Source: Chitinophagaceae bacterium DXS
GTDB taxonomy: Bacteria > Bacteroidota > Bacteroidia > Chitinophagales > Chitinophagaceae
Assembly (NCBI GenBank): GCA_030345135.1
Contig: CP128386.1
Coordinates: forward strand, 2,629,677-2,693,676
Reading direction: 5' to 3'
Length of the DNA stretch: 64,000 nt
A program made the translations under genes and the position numbers. This document shows positions 1-8,170 of the stretch, piece by piece; positions within the stretch are counted from its first letter, which is position 1, and each line of letters starts with the position of its first letter. A model generated the notes under the pieces. It ran no database searches and was not told the origin of the DNA. It worked only from the letters and a program-made list of their open reading frames with translations.

Positions 1-417
1 GCTTTGATAGAATCGTCAGATATGGATAAGAACGATATCATCAGGCAGACGATTAAATATCTGCGTAATGTAGATGGTGTTGTGAATGCTTTTGAACTGG
101 ACAAACTGGCACAGACTACACTTACTTCAACCATTAAGGAACGTGTTACAAATAGCTATCTTCCTGCACGCAGCGGAGATATCCAGATAATTTTAAAACC
201 GGGATATATTGATGGCGGAGCAACCGGAACAACACATGGCCTTTGGAATCCGTATGATTCTCACATTCCTTTGTTATGGTATGGATGGGGCATCAGGAAA
301 GGTAAAACCAATATTGAAACTTACATGACCGATATTTCACCAACCGTAGCTGCATTACTTCATATTCAAATGCCCAGCGGAAATGTGGGACAGGTGATTG
401 AGGATGTGATGAAGTAA
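1..417 (+). CDS. PafA-like alkaline phosphatase, C-terminal fragment
   Basis: The reading frame is open at the window edge, so only about the last 138 residues are visible. The THG...YDSHIPLLWYGWG stretch (residues about 80-98 of the visible part) matches the C-terminal metal-binding region of type I phosphodiesterase/alkaline phosphatases of the PafA type, where a histidine in this motif binds the second zinc. The following TDISPTVAALL segment is also typical of the alkaline phosphatase superfamily. Such enzymes are periplasmic or surface phosphomonoesterases. The metal ligands of the first site and any signal peptide lie outside the window. A strong terminator and a heptad repeat array follow the stop codon. 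Confidence 0.8.
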   Translation, partial: ALIESSDMDKNDIIRQTIKYLRNVDGVVNAFELDKLAQTTLTSTIKERVTNSYLPARSGDIQIILKPGYIDGGATGTTHGLWNPYDSHIPLLWYGWGIRKGKTNIETYMTDISPTVAALLHIQMPSGNVGQVIEDVMK

Positions 418-421
418 GGCA

Positions 422-491
422 ATGTACGATGTACGATATTAGATGTATGATGTGACCGATCGCAAGTACGAGTTACGAAGTACGAAGTACC
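422..491. repeat. Heptad tandem array, GTACG family
   Basis: Ten consecutive 7-bp units in constant phase, with words such as ATGTACG, ATGTATG and AAGTACG, begin four bases after the phosphatase stop codon and run up to the terminator stem. Units are degenerate (one, CGATCGC, is off-consensus) but the phase never slips. A related array in opposite orientation lies at 578-605, so the two flank the terminator as an imperfect inverted repeat. Confidence 0.8.
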
Positions 492-495
492 TGGG

Positions 496-532
496 TGCAA
501 GAGCTCGATTATATCTGAGCTCTTGCATTTTT
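496..532 (+). terminator. Rho-independent terminator after the phosphatase gene
   Basis: Perfect 11-bp arms TGCAAGAGCTC (496-506) and GAGCTCTTGCA (517-527) enclose a 10-nt loop and are followed by five T residues. The orientation fits the end of the plus-strand phosphatase transcript. Confidence 0.85.
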
Positions 533-577
533 AAATTTAAGCAGTTGTCTAAAAAATAACGTAGCCTGCATTAAAGT

Positions 578-605
578 ACTTCGTAATTCGTAATTCGTAC
601 TTAAA
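578..605. repeat. Heptad array, AATTCGT family
   Basis: Four units (ACTTCGT, AATTCGT twice, ACTTAAA) in 7-bp phase. The reverse complement resembles the 464-491 part of the array on the other side of the terminator. The 418-734 gap otherwise holds only the terminator and the candidate promoter region of the next operon. Confidence 0.65.
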
Positions 606-618
606 CCGGTTTTCTTCC

Positions 619-626
619 TACTTTTG
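619..626 (+). promoter_or_regulatory. Candidate -7 box of the DUF3857 operon
   Basis: TACTTTTG matches the Bacteroidota -7 consensus TAnnTTTG and lies about 110 bp upstream of the ATG at 735. I see no convincing TTG -33 element at the expected distance, so this is a partial match only. Confidence 0.4.
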
Positions 627-627
627 T

Positions 628-663
628 CCGCTATAGATTTTTGTAAATAGAAATTTATAGCGG
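628..663 (+). promoter_or_regulatory. Inverted repeat at the expected transcript 5' end
   Basis: Arms of 13 bp with one mismatch (628-640 and 651-663, outer part CCGCTATA/TATAGCGG) enclose a 10-nt loop. The repeat starts two bases after the candidate -7 box, so it would lie over the start site and fold at the 5' end of the mRNA, or act as an operator. No T-run follows, which argues against a terminator. Confidence 0.45.
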
Positions 664-734
664 ATATTTATTTTATAAATTTCATATTTAATAAAACACC
701 AAACTGATTATCAAAGCAATTTAAAACGTACCTC

Positions 735-2672
735 ATGCTTAAACCCCTTTCAGGGCTAGTTGTGTGCCTGATATTTTCAACCATAGCCTATTCCCAGTTT
801 CAAACAGCCGATGCTGAAGGTGCATTACAGGCATCTAACCTTAAAAAGATCGATAAAAAAGCCAAATACGGCGCGTATCTCATCAACAAAGAATTTCAAT
901 TTAATACGGCAAAAGGTATTAACAATCAATCCATTGTTACATCCCAGGAGAACAGTGTGATTGAAATGGCCAGCATTGCCGAAAAAACGCCTGTCGGCTA
1001 CCTGGTTCCTTTCAACAGTTTTGTTAAGCTGAAGGATTATGATTTCCAGATCTATTACAAAAATGGTTTCAAAACCGTAAAATATCCCCCGGAGAGGATT
1101 TCACTTACAGATGATAACATTTTTCTCGACGATGCATATGGGGAGCTTTATGGTTATCGGGCTGAGGAAGTCGGGCAACGGTACAGGTTTAAATATGAGG
1201 CTCAGTATACAGATGCAAAATACCTGACCCGTGTGTTCTTTCATGAGTCATTCCCGGTAAAGCAGGCGGTCATCAGCTTTAAGGTACCATCCTGGCTGGA
1301 ACTGGAAGTTCTTGAAAAAAATTTTGAAGGATATAAGATCAGGAAAGAGACACAAAAAGGAAAAGACTTCACAGTTTATAAATATACTGCCACGGATATG
1401 AGTGGGATTAAGCATGAAGCAATGTCACTTGCAAGACCTTTCTATCTTCCTCACCTGATCATCACTGTTAAGAGCTTTACTCTAAATAATCAAAAGATCA
1501 ATGGTTTTAAATCTGTGGACGACATATACGCCTGGTATAACTTTTTATATCGCAAGGCTCAAAACAATATAGATGCGATAAAAGCACAGGTGGCAACGCT
1601 GACACAAGGCAAGCCGACTGATGAGGAAAAGATCAAATCCATTTATTACTGGGTTCAGGATAACATACGTTATATAGCTTTTGAAGAAGGCTATTCCGGC
1701 TTTGTACCACAGACAGTACAGGATGTTTATAAAAACAAATATGGCGACTGTAAGGGGATGGCTAACCTGCTTACCGAAATGTTGAAAATAGCAGGTTACG
1801 ATGCACACTTTGCGTGGATTGGCACAAGGGAGATCCCTTATGATATTACCGAGGTCCAATCAATGTGTGTAGATAATCACGCCATTTCAGTACTTTATTT
1901 AAAAGGAAAAACATACTTCATTGACGGCACGGAAAAGTATGCAGCTTTTGGTAAGGATGCTGCCCGCATTCAGGGAAAGAAAGTTCTGGTAGAACATGGT
2001 GACAGTTACAAAATTGAAACCGTTCCGGTGCCTCCTATTGACAACAATCAAATCAGCACAATCTCAAAACTAAAGATAGACGGAGAGAAAATGACCGGCC
2101 ACATGTCGGTTACTTTTGATGGTGAATCGCGTCATTTTTTTCACTATATCTACAACAATGTTCCGGCTGACAAAAGAAAGAATTTTGTCTCAGGACTGCT
2201 GGAAGGGAACTCCGAAAACACAGAGGTTTCCAACATAAAAACTTCCGACTTTACCAACAGGGAAATTCCTATCACCATTGAAGGCGATATTGAAGTTAAC
2301 AACCAGGTAACGCAGATCGACAAAACATTATATACTACCATTGATTTCTTTCCACGATCTATAATGGGTTTTAACCCGGAAGAAAACAGGCAGTCTCCTA
2401 TTGATCTCGGTAATCTTTTCGTCGCGACAGACAAAATCATGCTTGAGCTGGATGGCAACACAAAGCCTGCATCATTACCCAAAAAATTCACTGCAGCATT
2501 TAACAAGAACCAGGTTGATGCTGAATACAATTATTCCAACAATACAATCTCATTACAGAAAAAAACGACTATCGCTTCACCGGTTATTCTTCCTGCAGAT
2601 TTTGAGGCATGGAAAAAGTTTGTAGCCTCAGTGAAAGAGTTTAACAGAAGCAGTATTTCGATTCAACAATAA
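735..2672 (+). CDS. DUF3857/transglutaminase-like envelope protein, triad intact
   Basis: 645 residues with an N-terminal signal peptide (about 1-20), a DUF3857-type beta-rich domain (about 50-280) and a transglutaminase-like cysteine-protease-fold core. The catalytic-type triad is visible as Cys339 (GDCKGMANLL), His382 (DNHAISVL) and Asp397 (YFIDGT). Proteins of this architecture are exported or periplasmic in Bacteroidota and their substrates are unknown. The next gene starts 14 bp downstream and encodes a paralogue, so the two are probably one operon with a single terminator at 5009. The start is the first ATG before the hydrophobic leader. Function beyond the fold is not established. Confidence 0.85.
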   Translation: MLKPLSGLVVCLIFSTIAYSQFQTADAEGALQASNLKKIDKKAKYGAYLINKEFQFNTAKGINNQSIVTSQENSVIEMASIAEKTPVGYLVPFNSFVKLKDYDFQIYYKNGFKTVKYPPERISLTDDNIFLDDAYGELYGYRAEEVGQRYRFKYEAQYTDAKYLTRVFFHESFPVKQAVISFKVPSWLELEVLEKNFEGYKIRKETQKGKDFTVYKYTATDMSGIKHEAMSLARPFYLPHLIITVKSFTLNNQKINGFKSVDDIYAWYNFLYRKAQNNIDAIKAQVATLTQGKPTDEEKIKSIYYWVQDNIRYIAFEEGYSGFVPQTVQDVYKNKYGDCKGMANLLTEMLKIAGYDAHFAWIGTREIPYDITEVQSMCVDNHAISVLYLKGKTYFIDGTEKYAAFGKDAARIQGKKVLVEHGDSYKIETVPVPPIDNNQISTISKLKIDGEKMTGHMSVTFDGESRHFFHYIYNNVPADKRKNFVSGLLEGNSENTEVSNIKTSDFTNREIPITIEGDIEVNNQVTQIDKTLYTTIDFFPRSIMGFNPEENRQSPIDLGNLFVATDKIMLELDGNTKPASLPKKFTAAFNKNQVDAEYNYSNNTISLQKKTTIASPVILPADFEAWKKFVASVKEFNRSSISIQQ

Positions 2673-2686
2673 TTTGAACCCACCAA

Positions 2687-4975
2687 ATGAAAAAGATCAT
2701 TCTGGTTAGTGCATTTGCATGCCTGACTATTCAAACAACATTCGCCCAAAACCGCATCAGTAAAAGGGAACTGGACATCATCACTAAAAATCAGAAGGCG
2801 TCGCCGTTACTTATAGACGATCCCGATTTTACAGCAACAACCGTATCCGGATCAAACAATGATGGCGCTGTTATCCTTTCACAGAAAACAACTTTCGCTT
2901 TCGACAAAAAAGGATTGAGTGCTGGAAAAATAATCGGAAGAAACATTCTCGGTATCATATTTGCGCCGTTGACATTGGGCACTTCTATCGTTGCTGCCAA
3001 CCGCTCAAACGGTGAAACCCAAATGCTGGTGGAAGAAACAGAAAGAAGACGTTTATTGCTTAATGACAAGTTCTCTATCGAACAATATTCTATCTTATAC
3101 TTCCGCCTCTCCAACGAGCTTGATGCATTTTCCGCAAAAGTTATTAAGAAAGATGGCTCACAAAAAAATGTAGAGCTGGCTGATGCTGTAAGAGTTGAGA
3201 ACAGCAACAGTGTTCCGGATATTTTCAGAAGCTATACTGATCAAAAAATATCCACTACTTATCGCCCCAGCTTTTATAAAATAGCCGTTCCGGATCTCGA
3301 GGAAGGTGATGTTATTGAATACGAATTCAGAAACATCAACAACAGGAGTTACGGATCCAATCCCAATTATAAAGAATTTGCTCCGGTATATTACGTGTGC
3401 AACAGGTCTATGCCAGTTGCAAAGCAGATCATTGAAATAACAACCGCTGACGAACACTATCACCTTGCATACAAGACAATAAAAGGTGCGCCGGATTTTA
3501 CATCAACATCTAAAAACGGCATCCAGGTATATCGCTGGGTTGATGAACGCAGAGATAAACTTCAAAGCGTAAAATATGTAAACACTTATACGGAATTGCC
3601 GATGATGAAGTTCCAGGTCAGCTATTCAAAAAATAACAACAATGATCTTGTATGGTTTAAGAACGACGACGAATTAAAAAAGGACATGACGGCTGAAGAG
3701 CTGATGGGAAAGGCTAAAACAGCCTGGTTTCAGCCTGGGAAAGTGCAGAGTTCGTCATTAAGTGGCTCGTCAGCTGTAGATATTGACGATATGGAAAGTG
3801 CCATTTTAAAGTCATTGAAAAAGCGCGGCATCAAAGAAGCTTCCGATGATGATTATGTACGCAAGGCCTATTATACCATCCGCTCTAAGACACTTTACAA
3901 TAGCTGGAACGATTATACTTATGCAAGGATTTTTTCAGACTTACTGAAGGAGAAAAAAATTGATCACGAGGTAATTGTCACCAACAACAACCATTTGACG
4001 GACCTTTCCAAAGTAGCATTTACATCAGAACTTGGCTGGCTGATCAAGTATAAGGACAAGTTTTACTGTAATCCTTCCGAACATCTTAATCCGGAGGAAT
4101 TATCATCAGAATTCAATGGCAATGTAGCAGCAAGATTTAATCCCGATGACAAGAAAGCTAAATTTACTATCGACCGCCTGCCAATTACAGATACACTGAC
4201 CAACACGCTGACAGTACAATTAAACAGTTCTCTTCCCGATATAACGCAACCAATTGTTTCGGTAGACAGAACTACCGAAGCAAAGGGCTCTTTAAAAGAT
4301 GTACTTATTGATGATGCACTTGCACTAACTCCTTTTATGGAATCTGATTTTAAAAATTATGACGGAGCCGGTTTATGGGAAGGATTAAGTTCACGTGAAG
4401 AAGATAAGGCTTCGGAAGAACTTACGCATCAAAAGAAGGAGTGGAAAGAAGATAAGCCTTTAATGATGAAAGAAATTGCCAACGGCCAGTATAACGATCA
4501 CGTTGATAAATACAATTCTTTCCGCGTTGTTGAAGATGGTCGCAGCTATAAGAAAAGAACATTGAAATACACGGAGAACTTTACACTGACAGAAATGACA
4601 TCTAACGCCGGAGATGATATTGTTTTAAAACTTCCATCTTTGATAGGTAGCCAGACAAGAATAAAGAAAGAAGATAAAACAAGGAATTACCCGGTTAATA
4701 TTAAGACTACAAGTGCGATAACCTACTATATCAACTTTACCGTTCCAACCGGTTATATATTAAAGGGGTGGGAAAGTTTAAATAAGAAGACAGAGAATGA
4801 TTTTGCCAGCTTTACAACAAGAGCCAAGCTGGAAAATAGTATTCTGTATATCCAGGCAAGAGAAGTGTTTAAAAAGACCAACGTAGAAGCTGCCAACTGG
4901 CCTTCGATTGTAGCAGTATTGGATGCAACGTACAATTTCTCTCAAGCGAAATTGTTGTTGAAAAAAGGACAATAA
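2687..4975 (+). CDS. DUF3857 protein, transglutaminase-like core without triad
   Basis: 762 residues with a signal peptide (about 1-20), a glycine/alanine-rich hydrophobic stretch near 85-105, a DUF3857-like domain and a degenerate transglutaminase-like core. Where the upstream paralogue has GDC, DNHAIS and FIDG, this protein has NDY (Tyr about 410), TSELGW and YCNPS, so all three catalytic residues appear lost. It therefore more likely binds a partner or glycan than catalyses a reaction. It follows its paralogue by 14 bp and is closed by a clear terminator, so the pair is probably co-expressed and may work together at the cell envelope. Confidence 0.85.
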   Translation: MKKIILVSAFACLTIQTTFAQNRISKRELDIITKNQKASPLLIDDPDFTATTVSGSNNDGAVILSQKTTFAFDKKGLSAGKIIGRNILGIIFAPLTLGTSIVAANRSNGETQMLVEETERRRLLLNDKFSIEQYSILYFRLSNELDAFSAKVIKKDGSQKNVELADAVRVENSNSVPDIFRSYTDQKISTTYRPSFYKIAVPDLEEGDVIEYEFRNINNRSYGSNPNYKEFAPVYYVCNRSMPVAKQIIEITTADEHYHLAYKTIKGAPDFTSTSKNGIQVYRWVDERRDKLQSVKYVNTYTELPMMKFQVSYSKNNNNDLVWFKNDDELKKDMTAEELMGKAKTAWFQPGKVQSSSLSGSSAVDIDDMESAILKSLKKRGIKEASDDDYVRKAYYTIRSKTLYNSWNDYTYARIFSDLLKEKKIDHEVIVTNNNHLTDLSKVAFTSELGWLIKYKDKFYCNPSEHLNPEELSSEFNGNVAARFNPDDKKAKFTIDRLPITDTLTNTLTVQLNSSLPDITQPIVSVDRTTEAKGSLKDVLIDDALALTPFMESDFKNYDGAGLWEGLSSREEDKASEELTHQKKEWKEDKPLMMKEIANGQYNDHVDKYNSFRVVEDGRSYKKRTLKYTENFTLTEMTSNAGDDIVLKLPSLIGSQTRIKKEDKTRNYPVNIKTTSAITYYINFTVPTGYILKGWESLNKKTENDFASFTTRAKLENSILYIQAREVFKKTNVEAANWPSIVAVLDATYNFSQAKLLLKKGQ

Positions 4976-5002
4976 TAAAAACAGATAGATTTCTTCTACT
5001 AC

Positions 5003-5040
5003 AAAAAAGGTTTGATGTCTTGAAACATCAAACCTTTTTT
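5003..5040 (+). terminator. Terminator of the DUF3857 operon
   Basis: Perfect 10-bp stem GGTTTGATGT (5009-5018) with ACATCAAACC (5025-5034), a 6-nt loop, six A upstream and six T downstream. Confidence 0.9.
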
Positions 5041-5058
5041 CTTTATGGAAATTAATTG

Positions 5059-5103
5059 TTACACAGAGCTACACGGGAGAAGACACTGAGTTACACGGAG
5101 AAC
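5059..5103. repeat. Degenerate ACACGGAG word repeat
   Basis: Imperfect repeats of about 10-11 bp built on TTACACAGAG/TTACACGGAG. A second copy of the same word family lies at 35393-35425, also between genes. Confidence 0.55.
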
Positions 5104-5114
5104 AGGTCCCTTTT

Positions 5115-5175
5115 GCACATTCGCACATTCACATATTCGCACATTTACAATTTTCCACTTTCAATTGTCAATTAA
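5115..5175. repeat. Octad array (GCACATTC) running into heptads
   Basis: About six units in 8-bp phase (GCACATTC twice, ACATATTC, GCACATTT and two more degenerate) followed by AATTGTC-type 7-bp words. The block ends at the stop codon of the minus-strand DUF6263 gene (5177-5179). Confidence 0.7.
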
Positions 5176-5176
5176 A

Positions 5177-6073
5177 TTAAATCTTCGTTCCTGTAACCTT
5201 TATCTTAGTCTTGATCTTAACCGGGATCTCCATTCCCATAATTTTCATATTGCCTTCAATCTGCTGATCAAGATCGGAAGAAGTAGTCATACCGGTGGGC
5301 AGATCAAGTTCAGTCGTGCCTTTCTGCGTTCCTTTCATGTTTGTTTCAATCTTCATCATCCCCATATCCATAGCGCCACTGGTTATATCAGAGCTGACGT
5401 CTATAGTGGCCTTGTTATTATCTACACCTTTAAGCGTAAAGCTGTTGGCCATTTTAAAATCAAGGCCTGCAGTTAACATCATAGAATCTTTCCAGGTATC
5501 ACCCACACTTACTTTACTTGACGGAAAAATCTTAAAGGATTGTTCAATCATGCTTTTTACAAAATCTTTACCCATTATTTTTTCCGTTGTTGTTCTGATC
5601 ATTGCTTTTCGTGCCGAATCCAGTGGTATAGATCCCACAACACGGTCCAGCAGTTCATCGATGCCAGTTACATCCTTAACCTGCCCCTTTTCGGATATTG
5701 TTATCAGCAAGGGATAGTTCTTCATGCCGTTATACACAAATGTCATAGGGTTATTTCCATTCGCTGCAGAAGAATCGTCCGTATCATATGCGGTTCCATT
5801 GGATGATCCTTTAAACCTGTTGTAAGTAAGTTTCAAGTGTTTGTCTGCACCCGTGTTTTGTAATATTTCATAGGTCACATACATCTCAGTCGTATTATCC
5901 ACATTGTGTTCCTGCCCCTTCATACTTTGTTGCATTTCCTGGTTCATTACAACCACGTATTTGTATTTGGCGCCGGCAGGTGGATTAAACTTTAGATCGT
6001 ATGAACCGTTCTTACAGGAGATGAGCAACAAAACCGAAAAAAGAACACTTAGATAAGAGGTTATTTTTGTCAT
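5177..6073 (-). CDS. DUF6263-type lipoprotein
   Basis: 298 residues with an N-terminal hydrophobic leader ending in a lipobox (LLLISC, Cys about 20), so probably a lipoprotein of the periplasm or outer membrane. The rest is a soluble, beta-rich domain with the pattern of the Bacteroidota DUF6263 family, which includes a conserved K-x-KV-x-V-style start of the mature part and a VGDTW motif near residue 190. No enzyme motif is seen. It lies 57 bp downstream of the ypdA-like gene on the same strand and may share its transcript. The family assignment is from memory of its sequence pattern. Confidence 0.7.
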   Translation of the reverse strand: MTKITSYLSVLFSVLLLISCKNGSYDLKFNPPAGAKYKYVVVMNQEMQQSMKGQEHNVDNTTEMYVTYEILQNTGADKHLKLTYNRFKGSSNGTAYDTDDSSAANGNNPMTFVYNGMKNYPLLITISEKGQVKDVTGIDELLDRVVGSIPLDSARKAMIRTTTEKIMGKDFVKSMIEQSFKIFPSSKVSVGDTWKDSMMLTAGLDFKMANSFTLKGVDNNKATIDVSSDITSGAMDMGMMKIETNMKGTQKGTTELDLPTGMTTSSDLDQQIEGNMKIMGMEIPVKIKTKIKVTGTKI

Positions 6074-6130
6074 TGTTTACAGGTTACTTGTATAAAATTT
6101 TTTTAGCCGATGTATAAAACAAAACAACGG

Positions 6131-7111
6131 TTATTGTTTTGAAGCAATATATGAAATGATCTGATCCGCGTGAACTCTCGAGTTCTCAATAAACCATTTA
6201 TGTGTGTTCATACCGCCACAAACAACGCCGGCAAGAAAAATACCGGGCTGGTTTGTTTCCATTGTTTCTTCATGATAAGATGGCACACAAATATCATCGG
6301 CTGAAAATTCAATGCCGAATTTCTTCAGTAGTTCAAAGTTAGGCCGATAGCCGGTCATTGCCAGCACAAAATCATTTTCAATGGTTACTTCACCGTCAGG
6401 CGTTTCAATTGTTACAGTGTCCTCTGCGATGGACTTTACGGATGAATTGAAGTAAGCTTTAATGCTGCCTTCTTTAATCCTGTTTTCCATATCAGGTTTT
6501 ACCCAATACTTAACCCTTTCTCCAATCACATCTTTTCTGATGACCATGGTAACGTCTGCGCCTTTGCGCCAGGTTTCCAACGCAGCATCAACAGAAGAGT
6601 TATTGGCTCCAACCACCAGCACTTTCTGAAATGCATAGAAGCTCGGATCGCGATAGTAATGTTTAACTTTTGGCAGATCTTCACCTGGAACATTCATATA
6701 AATGGGAATATCATAAAACCCGGTAGCAATAATAATATTTCTGGCCTCGTAGGCGGCTTTCGGGGTAACAACAGAAAACAGGTTCTCCTCGCCTTCATTA
6801 TTCAACCTGTTTACTTCTTTAACCTCCTCAAACAAACGGATATTTAAGTCAAAGGATTGCTTCACCCTTCTATAGTATTCCAATGCCTCATTTCTGTGAG
6901 GCTTCGGATTGAGGCTCATGAACGGAACATCACCAATTTCCAGTCGTTCGGATGTTGAGAAAAAAGTCATGTACAACGGATAATTATACAAACTATTGAC
7001 CAATGCTCCTTTTTCGATTATAATGTAATTAAGCCCTGCTTTTTTCGCCGCGATACCGCAGGCAAGGCCAATAGGCCCTCCTCCGATAATCAGGATATCG
7101 TACTTACTCAT
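6131..7111 (-). CDS. ypdA: YpdA family FAD/NADPH oxidoreductase (putative bacillithiol disulfide reductase)
   Basis: 326 residues. The N-terminal FAD-binding Rossmann motif is GGGPIG (about 9-14) and a second nucleotide-binding motif, VVGANNSSVDAAL, lies near residue 165. The C-terminal part has MTGYRPNFELL, as in thioredoxin-reductase-like proteins. There is no CxxC redox pair, which is characteristic of YpdA/Bdr. Known members in Firmicutes reduce bacillithiol disulfide with NADPH in the cytosol; Bacteroidota carry close homologues. It lies 33 bp downstream of the UbiA-family gene, so it may be expressed with that cluster, either as a true partner or by simple adjacency. Confidence 0.85.
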   Translation of the reverse strand: MSKYDILIIGGGPIGLACGIAAKKAGLNYIIIEKGALVNSLYNYPLYMTFFSTSERLEIGDVPFMSLNPKPHRNEALEYYRRVKQSFDLNIRLFEEVKEVNRLNNEGEENLFSVVTPKAAYEARNIIIATGFYDIPIYMNVPGEDLPKVKHYYRDPSFYAFQKVLVVGANNSSVDAALETWRKGADVTMVIRKDVIGERVKYWVKPDMENRIKEGSIKAYFNSSVKSIAEDTVTIETPDGEVTIENDFVLAMTGYRPNFELLKKFGIEFSADDICVPSYHEETMETNQPGIFLAGVVCGGMNTHKWFIENSRVHADQIISYIASKQ

Positions 7112-7144
7112 GGTGTAAATGTACGTTTTTGAAAATTAGTTCAC

Positions 7145-8170
7145 CTAACGATCCTTCACCTGTAAAAGAATGTCTGAGAGAACTGCTCGCCAGAGCTGTC
7201 TAACCTCCTTGAAAATGCTTGTTATAGTTGATTGGAACAAAAACAAATGAAAAAGCAACCCGAAGACATTTACGAGACCATTTAACATGCCCGCAACTAA
7301 CAAAAAAAGAGGGAAAAAAATACGGTAATAATCGAACAAAAAAATTCTATACGGTTTTATTCTTGGTCTTATTATCGTTTGTTCAACTCCGTTCTTTTTT
7401 GCTAACAACTGAATATATATGAGGTAAAAAATTAGCCCCGGGATTACTAAAAACAATTGGTTACAAATCACGTACGCCAAAAAAGCAGCGACTTCTATGG
7501 TAACAATACAGATACCGATTCGCGAAAGTCTGGGTTTGCTTATTTGTTGAACAACAGTTTGCAGTCCGCTCACTTTATCATTTTCGCTATCGTCAAGCTG
7601 ATGCCAAAGGATACCTCTAAGCCCAAAACAAAAAAACCAGGTTCCAAGGAACACAAACAGCAAGGGTTGAATCTCCAATTTCGCATCTCTATAAAAACAT
7701 GACACAAGAAACAATACGGGCAACATTTCCGAACCAAGCGCTTCTGCTATAAGCCCTGCAACTCCTCTTTTTTTAAGCCTGAATGGAGGCAATGAATATA
7801 AAGTGAAAGATATATGAGCGGCCAGATAAAAAAGATTTTGCCAGGAGAAAAGACTTCCTGACATTGCTACTATACAAAATCCAAGAATGACGGGGAATGA
7901 TACGATACCAATCCGTTGAATAGCTGTATAACCAATCATTCCATTTTTTTTCCCAGCCTTAAGATCTTCACTAACGTCTGTTGCATCATTCAGCAAACTC
8001 ACATAAATCGCACCCAGAACTACAGCAATTGCAGGAATTGACATTAACTGCAACACTTTAAAAAAGGGTATTTGACTTTGGATCATAACCATATAGACAA
8101 CAGCAAGCATTGGTGGAATTTTGTATTCCCACCACGCGTTGGCTCTGATAACTGCAAAAATATTTCTCAT
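7145..8170 (-). CDS. UbiA-superfamily prenyltransferase
   Basis: 341 residues with eight to nine hydrophobic segments, an integral membrane protein. Both aspartate-rich motifs of UbiA enzymes are present: NDATD (NDxxD type, about residue 62) and DSEND (DxxxD type, about residue 193). Family members transfer an isoprenyl chain from its diphosphate to an aromatic, sugar or lipid acceptor, and some act as membrane terpene cyclases. The start codon overlaps the stop codon of the GT4 gene in an ATGA arrangement (8167-8170), so the two are translationally coupled. No neighbouring quinone or heme biosynthesis genes are present, so the acceptor may be a specialised metabolite. The substrate cannot be read from sequence. 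Confidence 0.8.
   Translation of the reverse strand: MRNIFAVIRANAWWEYKIPPMLAVVYMVMIQSQIPFFKVLQLMSIPAIAVVLGAIYVSLLNDATDVSEDLKAGKKNGMIGYTAIQRIGIVSFPVILGFCIVAMSGSLFSWQNLFYLAAHISFTLYSLPPFRLKKRGVAGLIAEALGSEMLPVLFLVSCFYRDAKLEIQPLLFVFLGTWFFCFGLRGILWHQLDDSENDKVSGLQTVVQQISKPRLSRIGICIVTIEVAAFLAYVICNQLFLVIPGLIFYLIYIQLLAKKNGVEQTIIRPRIKPYRIFLFDYYRIFFPLFLLVAGMLNGLVNVFGLLFHLFLFQSTITSIFKEVRQLWRAVLSDILLQVKDR

Noticed and set aside
5295-5717. 140-codon frame antisense to the DUF6263 lipoprotein
   Set aside because: The minus-strand protein has a lipobox and family pattern; the plus-strand frame has neither.
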